Shown here: one piece after another, positions 8,449 through 17,568 of the stretch
Position numbering within the stretch: position 1 is the first letter of the stretch
Layout: every line of letters begins with the position of its first letter
Assembly: GCA_963797265.1 (NCBI GenBank)
Contig: CAWCOY010000005.1
Coordinates: forward strand, 124,001-188,000
Length of the DNA: 64,000 nt
Reading direction: 5' to 3'
DNA from: DASUPK01 sp963797265
Lineage (GTDB): Bacteria; Actinomycetota; Thermoleophilia; Solirubrobacterales; 70-9
Position numbers and translations under genes: made by a program
The notes under the pieces: generated by a model
Told to the model about the DNA's origin: nothing
The model's input: only the letters and a program-made list of their open reading frames with translations
The model's database searches: none

Positions 8449-9438
8449 GTGAGCAACGGCCCAGTCAACGTCACCGTCACCGGCGCCGCCGGACAGATCG
8501 GCTACGCGATCCTCTTCCGCATCGCCGCGGGGGAGATGCTCGGCCCGGATACCGAGGTGAAGCTACGCCTGCTGGAGATCCCCGACGCGATCAAGGCCGC
8601 CGAGGGCACCGCGATGGAGCTCGATGACTGCGCTTTCCCGCTGCTGCGCGGAATCGACATCTCGGACGATCCGAATGAGGCGTTCGACGGGACCAACATC
8701 GCATTGCTGGTCGGCGCCCGTCCTCGGTCAAAGGGCATGGAGCGCGCCGATCTGCTCGAGGCGAACGGCGGCATCTTCAAGCCGCAGGGAGAGGCGATCG
8801 CGTCCAACGCCGCCGACGACGTGAAGGTGCTGGTGGTCGGCAACCCGGCGAACACGAACTGCCTGATCGCGATGTCGAACGCCGACGGGGTCCCCCGGGA
8901 GCGCTTCACCGCGATGATGCGCCTCGATCACAACCGCGCCATCGCCCAGCTCGCCAACAAGCTCGAGCGCCCGGTTACCGACATCAAGCGGATGACCATC
9001 TGGGGCAATCACTCACCCACGCAGTACCCCGACCTGGTCAACGCCCTGGTCGACGGCAGCCCGGCCTGGCCGCAGGTTGACGACGAGGCCTGGATCGCCG
9101 ACGAGTTCATCCCCACCGTCGGCAAGCGCGGCGCCGCGGTCATCGAGGCGCGCGGTGCGTCCAGCGCGGCCTCCGCGGCCAACGCCGCGATCGACCACGT
9201 GCACGACTGGGTGCTCGGGACCCCCGACGAGGACTGGGCCTCGATGGCGGTGCCCTCGGACGGCTCCTACGGCGTCGAGGAGGGCCTGATCTCGGGCGCA
9301 CCCTGCGAGTGCTCGGGCGGCGAGTGGAAGCTCGTCGAGGGCCTCGAGATCACGGACTTCTCCCGCGAGCGGATCGACGCGACCGTCGCCGAGCTCAAGG
9401 ACGAGCGCGACGCGGTGAAGCGGCTGGAATTGATCTAG
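8449..9438 (+). CDS. mdh: Malate dehydrogenase
   Basis: 329-aa NAD-dependent malate dehydrogenase interconverting malate and oxaloacetate in the TCA cycle. Seen: nucleotide-binding TGAAGQIGYAI, ARPRSKGMERADLL with the substrate Arg residues, GNPANTN, RLDHNRA and catalytic WGNHSPTQ. The length equals that of the actinobacterial/cytosolic-type Mdh (about 329). The GTG at 8449 has an AAGGAG site 8 nt upstream; the earlier in-frame start at 8401 lies in the intergenic region and lacks homology. Confidence 0.96.
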   Translation: MSNGPVNVTVTGAAGQIGYAILFRIAAGEMLGPDTEVKLRLLEIPDAIKAAEGTAMELDDCAFPLLRGIDISDDPNEAFDGTNIALLVGARPRSKGMERADLLEANGGIFKPQGEAIASNAADDVKVLVVGNPANTNCLIAMSNADGVPRERFTAMMRLDHNRAIAQLANKLERPVTDIKRMTIWGNHSPTQYPDLVNALVDGSPAWPQVDDEAWIADEFIPTVGKRGAAVIEARGASSAASAANAAIDHVHDWVLGTPDEDWASMAVPSDGSYGVEEGLISGAPCECSGGEWKLVEGLEITDFSRERIDATVAELKDERDAVKRLELI

Positions 9439-9444
9439 CCGGCG

Positions 9445-9795
9445 TTATTCGCCGGGGTGGTAACCCTTGCCCTTGCGCTTGATCCGACCTTCCTTCTGGA
9501 GGTCGGGAAGCACCCGGTAGAGGTAATTGGGCGCGTTCAGCTTCATCTTCTTGCCGAGCTCGGAGACGGTGATCCCCGGGTTCTGCGAGATGATCCTGAC
9601 CGCCTGGTCGGCTCTGGTTGAGCCGCTGCGCCGGCGCCGCGTACTCCTTCCACGCGGCCTGCCGGGTCCGCGCCTGGCCCTGCTCCCGAGTCCTGCGAGA
9701 GCGGCCTGGACCTGCTTGCGCTCCTCGTCGAGCTCGCGCAGGCGGCGCTCGAGCAGCGTCCTTGCCTGATCGACGGTGTTGGAAACCCTTGGCAT
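9445..9795 (-). CDS. Small DNA-binding protein: coiled coil, AT-hook, winged helix
   Basis: 116-aa very basic protein. Residues 5-35 are a likely coiled coil (ARTLLERRLRELDEERKQV), 42-60 contain RRGPGRPRGRST, an AT-hook-like GRPRGR core in an Arg-rich linker, and 62-112 form a compact winged helix (AVRIISQNPGITVSELGKKM, then LYRVLPDLQKEGRIKRKGKGY). The combination suggests a nucleoid-associated or regulatory protein binding the minor groove. It converges with mdh, the stops 6 bp apart, and diverges from a dehydrogenase across a palindrome. I cannot assign a named family. Confidence 0.85.
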   Translation of the reverse strand: MPRVSNTVDQARTLLERRLRELDEERKQVQAALAGLGSRARRGPGRPRGRSTRRRRSGSTRADQAVRIISQNPGITVSELGKKMKLNAPNYLYRVLPDLQKEGRIKRKGKGYHPGE

Positions 9796-9821
9796 TCCTT
9801 CAAGTCCTCTCTATCGAAATG

Positions 9822-9843
9822 ACAGTTACATCACCGTAACGGT
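9822..9843. promoter_or_regulatory. Candidate operator between divergent genes
   Basis: Imperfect inverted repeat ACAGTTAC / GTAACGGT with a 6-nt spacer (7 of 8 positions pair), located between the AT-hook protein gene and the 2-hydroxyacid dehydrogenase gene. Confidence 0.45.
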
Positions 9844-9858
9844 TAGTTTGAATTGAGT

Positions 9859-10863
9859 ATGAACGTCGGCGATCATCATGAAACGGGTTCCTCCTCGGCT
9901 TCGCCTGCGGGGGACCCTCGCATCACTGTGGCGAGGCTGCTGCTCCCGGCAGGGCTCGAGCCGCTGCGGGAGCGCTACGAGGTCCGGGAGGGCGGTCTCG
10001 ACGCGACCCGCGAGCGGATCCTGGAGATCGCCCCCGGCGCGAGTGCGTTCATCTCGGACCCGAGCGTGTCGGTCGATCGAGAGCTGCTGGACGCCTGCGG
10101 CGACGGCCTTCGGGTGGTCGCCAACTTCGCGGTCGGCTATGACAACGTCGACCTCGACGCCTGCCGGGAGCGCGGCGTGGTCGTCACCAACACGCCTGAC
10201 GTCCTCACCGAGGCGACCGCCGAGCTGGCGCTGGCCCTCACCCTCGCGGCCGCCCGCCGGATGAGCGATGCGGAACGCGACCTGCGCGCCGGGAACTGGC
10301 GCGGCTGGGACCCCGCCGCCTACCGCGGCGTCGAGATCTGGGGGTCGACCGTGGGAGTCGTCGGCATGGGGAGGATCGGCCACCGCTACGCACGGCTCGC
10401 CCACGGCCTCGGCGCCGAGATCGTCTACGCGGGCCCCTCCGCCAAGCCGGAGGCGGAGAGCGAGCTCGGCGCCCGGCGACTCGACTTCGAGGAGCTGCTC
10501 GAGTCCTCCGACATCGTCAGCCTTCACGCTCCGGCCACCCGGGAGACGCGGGGGTTGATCGGGGAGCGAGAGCTCGGGCTGATCGGCCCCGGCGGGGTGC
10601 TCGTCAACACCTCGCGTGGGCCGCTGGTCGACTCCGAGGCCGTGGCCGCCGCGCTCGAGAGCGGTGCGCTCGGGGCCGCCGGGCTGGACGTCTACGAGGG
10701 CGAGCCCACCGTCCCGCCGCGGCTGCTGGAGGCGCCGCGCTGCGTGCTCCTTCCCCACATCGGCTCCGCGACCCTGCCCGCCCGCGACGGGATGGCCCGC
10801 GCGGTCGCCGATAACGTGATCGCGGTACTTGAGGGGCGGGATCCGCTAAATCGGGTTGTCTAG
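9859..10863 (+). CDS. D-isomer-specific 2-hydroxyacid dehydrogenase
   Basis: 334-aa NAD(P)-dependent dehydrogenase of the glyoxylate/hydroxypyruvate reductase kind. Seen: NFAVGYDNVDLDACRERGV, the Rossmann motif VVGMGRIGHRYA, catalytic Arg in NTSRGPLVD, Glu in DVYEGEP and His in LLPHIGSAT. The exact substrate cannot be read from sequence; glyoxylate, hydroxypyruvate or glycerate are the usual ones. The conserved region begins about 22 residues in, so the ATG at 9859 is a moderate guess; a TTG lies 6 bp earlier. Confidence 0.93.
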   Translation: MNVGDHHETGSSSASPAGDPRITVARLLLPAGLEPLRERYEVREGGLDATRERILEIAPGASAFISDPSVSVDRELLDACGDGLRVVANFAVGYDNVDLDACRERGVVVTNTPDVLTEATAELALALTLAAARRMSDAERDLRAGNWRGWDPAAYRGVEIWGSTVGVVGMGRIGHRYARLAHGLGAEIVYAGPSAKPEAESELGARRLDFEELLESSDIVSLHAPATRETRGLIGERELGLIGPGGVLVNTSRGPLVDSEAVAAALESGALGAAGLDVYEGEPTVPPRLLEAPRCVLLPHIGSATLPARDGMARAVADNVIAVLEGRDPLNRVV

Positions 10864-10940
10864 GGACGGCTTCGCCATCAGGCGGCAGCGCTACGGCCGC
10901 CCCGCACAAGTCGCTACGGGCTTCGCCCTTCGCTCCGACG
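10864..10940 (-). repeat. GCGAAGCCCG-type dispersed repeat, copy A
   Basis: On the minus strand this reads GGAGCGAAGGGCGAAGCCCG, TAGCGACTTG, GCGGGGCGGCC and finally TGATGGCGAAGCCG. The same blocks in the same order occur at 12013-12095. The repeat supplies the last codons and stop (EGRSP-stop) of the hydroxylase gene. Confidence 0.75.
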
Positions 10941-11567
10941 TGCAGCGGCCTTGCGCTGCCTCGGCAGCGTTCCCATGATCGCGTCCCAGAGAGGCGAGGA
11001 GACACCGAAGCCGTAGCGGTGGTCCTGGAAGTGGTGGCGCATGTGGTGGGTGCGCAGCCTCTTGCCGAACTTGGTCTTCGGGACGTGATGGTGCAGGTGG
11101 TAGTGCATGTAGTCGTAGGTCAGGTAGCCGAGGATGAAGCCCGAGAAGGCTGGGAAGGCGTGCGGCGTCCCGAACACCAGGACGTAGAGCCCAAGGAAGA
11201 GCGCCGCGAGCGGAACGCTGACGGCGGGGGGCATCACGAGCCGCATCGCGTCGTTCGGATGGTCGTGATGGACGCCGTGGATGATGAAGTGGAGGCGGTC
11301 GCCCCCGCGGAACTTCGGCTCCCAATGGAAGAAGAGGCGGTGGAGCCAGTACTCGGTCAGGGTCCAGATGCCGAGGCCGGCAAGGAACATGAGGACGGTG
11401 GTCCCGACGGCCAGGCCCCGGTCGATCCCGAGCCACACTCCGGCGACCACGACCGGCACGAAGATGATCGCCGGCACCGCCGGATGCACCCGGGAGAAGA
11501 AGTCGAGGAAGCGGCTCTCGAACATCGGCGGAGAGGCCGAGAGCCGGGCTGTCCGCTCATGCGCCAT
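10914..11567 (-). CDS. Sterol desaturase/fatty acid hydroxylase superfamily membrane protein
   Basis: 217-aa di-iron membrane hydroxylase. Histidine clusters in order: HRLFFHWEP, HFIIHGVHHDHP, YMHYHLHHH and THHMRHHFQDH, as in fatty acid 2-hydroxylase-like enzymes; hydrophobic segments lie at about 27-65 and 113-150. The substrate is probably a lipid acyl chain; position unknown. The ATG at 11567 precedes the first conserved region; 44 additional in-frame codons upstream look non-coding. The last codons fall in a dispersed repeat, so the C-terminal tail may be recently altered. Confidence 0.9.
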   Translation of the reverse strand: MAHERTARLSASPPMFESRFLDFFSRVHPAVPAIIFVPVVVAGVWLGIDRGLAVGTTVLMFLAGLGIWTLTEYWLHRLFFHWEPKFRGGDRLHFIIHGVHHDHPNDAMRLVMPPAVSVPLAALFLGLYVLVFGTPHAFPAFSGFILGYLTYDYMHYHLHHHVPKTKFGKRLRTHHMRHHFQDHRYGFGVSSPLWDAIMGTLPRQRKAAARRSEGRSP

Positions 11568-11800
11568 CGGGGCTGATCTTAGCGAGAGCAATTCGAAGGC
11601 CGGTGCTTTTCGGTGCTTGCGAAAGTCGTGACCAACCGGTGAAAAAAGAACAGCGCCATTTGCGAGGTTGTGCCTGACGCACGCCTGCGCAGGTGCCATG
11701 ATGGCCCCCGGTCGCGAGGAGCTGGAACCCGACGGCCGGACACCGAAGCGGGGTCCCGAGACCCCGGGGAGACGAGACTAAGAGAGGATGGGGCCGAACC
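11568..11800 (+). other. Intergenic leader with hairpin, no gene
   Basis: No convincing ORF. A GC-rich hairpin GGGGTC-CCGA-GACCCC lies at 11750-11765, 35 bp before the small Cys-rich ORF, followed by a purine-rich stretch. A structured leader is possible, but I could not match it to a riboswitch class. Confidence 0.4.
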
Positions 11801-12019
11801 TTGGCTGACGGTCGAGCGCGCAATGCTGCGGTGAGCTGTGAGGACTGCTTCTTCCGCCGCCGCGGTCTCTGCGCCCTCGGGTTGGACTCGCCTTGCCCCA
11901 CCTTCCGGCCGGACACGCCGGACGGCCTGGTCCCGCCACGCCAGCCGGCGCTGCTGATGCGGGATCGTGCGGGGCGCGCGCCCGAAGCGGCTGCCCGGCC
12001 GCTCGCAGTCGGAGCGTAG
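11801..12019 (+). CDS. Small Cys-rich protein (CEDCFFRRRGLC motif)
   Basis: 72-aa ORF with SCEDCFFRRRGLCAL and a further Cys-Pro (SPCPTFRP), four cysteines spaced like a small zinc- or metal-binding knuckle, then PPRQPALLMR. The protein-like composition of residues 10-55 and the strand-specific Cys pattern argue for a real gene. The TTG start at 11801 is weak, with no ideal ribosome-binding site. The stop falls at the beginning of a dispersed repeat. Function unknown. Confidence 0.55.
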   Translation: MADGRARNAAVSCEDCFFRRRGLCALGLDSPCPTFRPDTPDGLVPPRQPALLMRDRAGRAPEAAARPLAVGA

Positions 12020-12095
12020 GGCGAAGCCCGAAGCGACTTAGGCGGGGCGGCCGCATGCAGCCGCGGCTGTGTGGCGAAGCCGGGCAGCAGGGCGG
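12013..12095 (+). repeat. GCGAAGCCCG-type dispersed repeat, copy B
   Basis: Blocks GGAGCGTAGGGCGAAGCCCG, AAGCGACTTA, GCGGGGCGGCCGC and TGTGGCGAAGCCG match copy A (10864-10940, opposite strand). It begins in the last codons of the small Cys-rich ORF. Confidence 0.75.
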
Positions 12096-12128
12096 TTATC
12101 GTCCCGGCGGGGCAATGGGAACCTCGCC

Positions 12129-12920
12129 TTGAGAATCACCGTCCTCGGCAAGTCGCCTTCCTGGCAGGACGCCGGAGGGGCCTGCAGCGGCTATCTGATC
12201 GAGACCGACGGGACGAAGGTCCTGCTCGACTGCGGCAACGGGGTGTTCGGCAAGCTCCGCGAGCACGCCGACTACACGGAGGTCGACGCGGTGGTCATCT
12301 CGCACCTCCACGCGGACCACTTCCTCGACCTCGTCCCCTTCTCGTACGCCCTGATCTATGCGCCCAGGCAGCAGCCGGTTCCCGTTCACATCTGGAACGG
12401 AACCGATGACCCGGCGCACCCGCGGTTGATCGCGCCGCCGGGCGCGCAGGAGACCTTCCGCCGGGTCGTCGGGGCCTGGGGCAACGACGACCTGATCGAG
12501 AGCGCCTTCCGGATCGAGGAGTACGAGGCGGGCGACCGAGTCGAAGTCGGCGATGTCTGGTTCGGCTTTCATCCGGTCCCGCACTTCGTCGAGACCTTTG
12601 CCGTGCGGATCGGCTCGGAGGGCGGCGGCGAGGTCGTCTACAGCGCCGACACCCGGCCCGGCGGGGAGATCGTCGATGCGGCCAAGAACGCGGACCTGCT
12701 GATCATCGAGGGAACGCTGCCGCGGCCGGAGCGCACGGGCCACCGTGGGCATCTCACGCCGGAGGAGGCCGGCGAGCACGCGCGCGAGGCTGGGGCGAAG
12801 CGGGTGGTGATCACCCACATCTCGGACGAGCTCGGCGACGAGTGGGCCCGCGGCGAGGGCGAGAAGGGCTTCGGCGGGCCCGTCGAGATCGCCCGCGAGG
12901 GCGCCGTGTACGACGTCTAG
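12129..12920 (+). CDS. MBL-fold metallo-hydrolase (RNase Z/ElaC-like)
   Basis: 263-aa metallo-beta-lactamase-fold hydrolase. Seen: RITVLGKSPSWQDAGGACSG at the start, LLDCGNGVFGKL, the zinc motif SHLHADHFLD, HFVETFAVRI, YSADTRPG and VITHIS. The layout resembles RNase Z-like or cyclic phosphodiesterase-like MBL proteins; without the full exosite a precise activity is not claimed. The TTG at 12129 aligns with the first beta strand; the longer frame from 12069 reads through a repeat. Confidence 0.88.
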   Translation: MRITVLGKSPSWQDAGGACSGYLIETDGTKVLLDCGNGVFGKLREHADYTEVDAVVISHLHADHFLDLVPFSYALIYAPRQQPVPVHIWNGTDDPAHPRLIAPPGAQETFRRVVGAWGNDDLIESAFRIEEYEAGDRVEVGDVWFGFHPVPHFVETFAVRIGSEGGGEVVYSADTRPGGEIVDAAKNADLLIIEGTLPRPERTGHRGHLTPEEAGEHAREAGAKRVVITHISDELGDEWARGEGEKGFGGPVEIAREGAVYDV

Positions 12921-12957
12921 CGGCTTCGCCATCAGATCGCGGCAGCAAGCGGCCGCT
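12921..12957 (-). repeat. GCGAAGCCCG-type dispersed repeat, partial copy C
   Basis: Fills the gap between the convergent MBL and SDR genes. On the minus strand it reads GCGGCCGC, GCTGCCGCGATC and TGATGGCGAAGCCG, matching the distal half of copy A. Confidence 0.65.
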
Positions 12958-13717
12958 AGTCGATCAGGGCGCCGGCGCTGACGTTGATGGTCGCCGCGGT
13001 CATGCTCCGCGCCTGATCCGAGGCCGCGAAGGCCGCCGTGTTGCCGACGTCCTCCAGAGTCGCGGCGCGGCCGAGGAGGGTCTGCGCTTCGATCAGCTCG
13101 ACGATCTCCTGTCCTCCCTCCATCTCCGGAAGCGAGTCCGGCACCCCGCCACTCTCCAGAGTTACGACCCGGACGCCGTGCGGCCCGAGCTCGATCGAGA
13201 GCCGGCGGCGGAAGCTCTCGATCAGATCGAAGGCCGCCTGCGTCGCGCCCAGCAGGTAGTCGCGGTCAGGCCCGCTGCGATCGCCCGGTCCGCCGAAGAA
13301 GAGGATCGCCCCCGAGCCCTGCTCGATCATCCGGCGCCCGGCGACCTTGGAGGTGATGAAGGTCGTTCGCGACGCGACCTCGATCGGGGCCATGTAGTCC
13401 TCGACCGCAAGCTCGACCAGCGGCGTGCCATGGGTGTACGGGTGCGTGATGACGTTCATCGAAACGTCGAGCGAGCCGGCCTCGGCGACGACCTCGGCGG
13501 CGTGGCGCTCGACAGCGGACTCGTCGAGCGCGTCCACGATCGCGGTGCTCGCGCTCCCTCCAGCGGAGCGGATCTCCTCGGCCACGCTCTCCAGCTTCTC
13601 CTGCGTGCGACCGCAGAGGAACACCGTGGCCCCCTCGCGCGCGAAAGCGCGGGCGCAGGCGCCCCCGATGGACCCCCCGCCGCCGTAGATGACCGCCGTC
13701 TTTCCTTCCAGCAACAC
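12956..13717 (-). CDS. SDR family protein lacking the canonical Tyr/Lys
   Basis: 253-aa Rossmann-fold protein with the SDR glycine motif YGGGGSIGGACA at residues 11-22 and the usual SDR topology. At the active-site position, where a Tyr-x-x-x-Lys is expected, it has Leu-Gly-Ala-Thr-Gln (in DYLLGATQAAFDLIE); both the catalytic Tyr and Lys are replaced. It may bind NAD(P) without the classical reduction chemistry, or use another residue. It is divergent from hsp20. Its in-frame ATG at 13717 has AAGGAGG immediately upstream, confirming the start. Confidence 0.9.
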   Translation of the reverse strand: MLLEGKTAVIYGGGGSIGGACARAFAREGATVFLCGRTQEKLESVAEEIRSAGGSASTAIVDALDESAVERHAAEVVAEAGSLDVSMNVITHPYTHGTPLVELAVEDYMAPIEVASRTTFITSKVAGRRMIEQGSGAILFFGGPGDRSGPDRDYLLGATQAAFDLIESFRRRLSIELGPHGVRVVTLESGGVPDSLPEMEGGQEIVELIEAQTLLGRAATLEDVGNTAAFAASDQARSMTAATINVSAGALID

Positions 13718-13796
13718 GTAATGCCTCCTTGGTTCGCGTCCGTAATTTGAGACCTGCTGCCGGCCTCGAATTCATCGCTGGCTATGGTGTCGGTAG

Positions 13797-14252
13797 ATGA
13801 CCAGCCAGCGTGATCCATTTGCGGACTTCGCCCGGATGCGCCGGGAGATGGATGAGCTGCTCGGCGATTTCTGGGACCAGACGGGCCACCGCCAACGCCG
13901 GCAGATCGCCGCCTTCGTTCCCCGGGTGGACGTCTACTACTGCGGCTCGGACGCGCCGGAGAAGGCGGTCGTCAAGGTCGAGCTGCCGGGCATCGAGCTC
14001 GAGGCGGTGAACCTCGAGGTCACAGGTCGGACGCTCGTGATCAGCGGCGAGCGCCCAGTCCGCGACACCGAGGGTCGGACCTACCAGCAGGTCGAACTGC
14101 CCTCCGGGCCGTTCCGGCGCGTCGTCGAGCTCTCCGTGGACGTCAACGCCGAGCAGGCGCAGGCCACCTACGAGGACGGAATCCTCAGGGTGGAGCTGCC
14201 AACCCGCGTGCCGCGGCCGGCCCGCCAGGTGCCGATCGAGCGGGCGGAGTAA
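13797..14252 (+). CDS. Small heat shock protein (Hsp20/alpha-crystallin)
   Basis: 151-aa ATP-independent chaperone holding unfolded proteins. The alpha-crystallin domain spans about 40-140 (VDVYYCGSDAPEKAVVKVEL, then LVISGERP, the Gly-Ile-Leu core in EDGILRVELP). Residues 1-38 form a short variable arm. It is followed after 31 bp by lon, so chaperone and protease are probably co-transcribed as a heat/stress unit. I see no CIRCE element, and no HAIR (HspR) site was recognised. Confidence 0.95.
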   Translation: MTSQRDPFADFARMRREMDELLGDFWDQTGHRQRRQIAAFVPRVDVYYCGSDAPEKAVVKVELPGIELEAVNLEVTGRTLVISGERPVRDTEGRTYQQVELPSGPFRRVVELSVDVNAEQAQATYEDGILRVELPTRVPRPARQVPIERAE

Positions 14253-14283
14253 CGGGCCGTACGACGGGGAAGGGAATCTGACA

Positions 14284-16716
<2,433 letters not shown>

Positions 16717-16755
16717 TCTCCCCCCTGCACCCTGGAAAACGATCTGAGGAGACCC

Positions 16756-17205
16756 ATGGGGGCACAAAGCAGAAGCGCGAAAGCCGGAGATGCCGCCAGG
16801 TCCGTGGCGTCGAACCCCTACGTGCGGCGGCTGATCGAGGATGCGGAGCTTCGCGAGAACATCCGCACCGCGTTCGAAGCGGCGAAGGGCGCGTACGCGC
16901 GGATGTCGAACGGCAAGGGACCTGCGAAGGCCCTGATGGACGACAAGAAGGTCCAGCGCGATCTGCGCCAGGCGGCCGAGTCTCTGAGGGATGCTTCACA
17001 GCAGCTGCGCGGCAAGAGGACAGGCCGCCGGTTCGGGCTCGGAAAGGCCCTGCTCGTGGCGATCTTCGGAGCGGCCCTGATCCTGATCCTGAGCGAGGAC
17101 GCGCGCAAGATGGTGCTGGACAAGCTGTTCGGCGCGGAGGAGGAGTTCGAGTACACCTCGACCACCACTCCGGCGCCAGACACCGAAACGGTTCCGAGCG
17201 CCTGA
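16756..17205 (+). CDS. Single-pass membrane protein of unknown function
   Basis: 149-aa protein. Residues 15-92 are helical and charged (NPYVRRLIEDAELRENIRTA), a hydrophobic segment at about 97-111 (ALLVAIFGAALILIL) should cross the membrane, and the tail is acidic then Thr/Pro-rich. The ATG at 16756 has GAGGAG 7 nt upstream. It is co-directional with lon and ends before a strong hairpin. No family recognised. Confidence 0.8.
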   Translation: MGAQSRSAKAGDAARSVASNPYVRRLIEDAELRENIRTAFEAAKGAYARMSNGKGPAKALMDDKKVQRDLRQAAESLRDASQQLRGKRTGRRFGLGKALLVAIFGAALILILSEDARKMVLDKLFGAEEEFEYTSTTTPAPDTETVPSA

Positions 17206-17227
17206 CGGCGCACTTACCGGCTTGATC

Positions 17228-17249
17228 GAGGGCGCCCGCGGGCGCCCTC
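17228..17249. terminator. Bidirectional hairpin terminator
   Basis: Perfect inverted repeat GAGGGCGCCC-GC-GGGCGCCCTC followed by TTTC, between the convergent membrane-protein gene and hxlR-type gene. Confidence 0.8.
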
Positions 17250-17256
17250 TTTCGTG

Positions 17257-17568
17257 TCAGCGGTTCTGCAGCAGCCCGGAGACCGCCGACGCGAGGCGTC
17301 TGCCCTTGGCGGTCAGGCGGTACTCGGCGTGCGGGGGGCGGCCTGGGATCAGCTCTCGCTCGACGATCCCGGCTGCCTCGAGGTGCTCGAGGCGATCCGA
17401 GAGGGTGGTCGGGGAGATTCCCGGAAGCGACTGCCGGAATTCGTTGAAACGGGCGGCGCCGCTGGAGCAGGCGTAGATCGTGCCCAGCGTCCAGCGGCGC
17501 TCCAACAGCTCAGCGACCGAGCGGAGCTCCGAGGGGACGGGCGAGCAGCTACGACACCGCGGCGACAT
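17257..17568 (-). CDS. HxlR-family winged-helix transcriptional regulator
   Basis: 103-aa regulator with the HxlR signature: LLERRWTLGTIYACSSG, FNEFRQSLPGISPTTLSDRL and LEAAGIVERELIPGRPPHAEY, then LTAKGR. A CRSC pair near the N-terminus could be redox-sensitive, as in some family members. The ATG at 17568 (or GTG at 17574) overlaps the end of the upstream lon by 20 bp, so the two are translationally coupled. Confidence 0.92.
   Translation of the reverse strand: MSPRCRSCSPVPSELRSVAELLERRWTLGTIYACSSGAARFNEFRQSLPGISPTTLSDRLEHLEAAGIVERELIPGRPPHAEYRLTAKGRRLASAVSGLLQNR

Noticed and set aside
11568..11800. Possible riboswitch (c-di-AMP or cobalamin class) before the Cys-rich ORF
   Set aside because: A hairpin is present, but I could not find the conserved core of any class; kept only as an unnamed structured leader.
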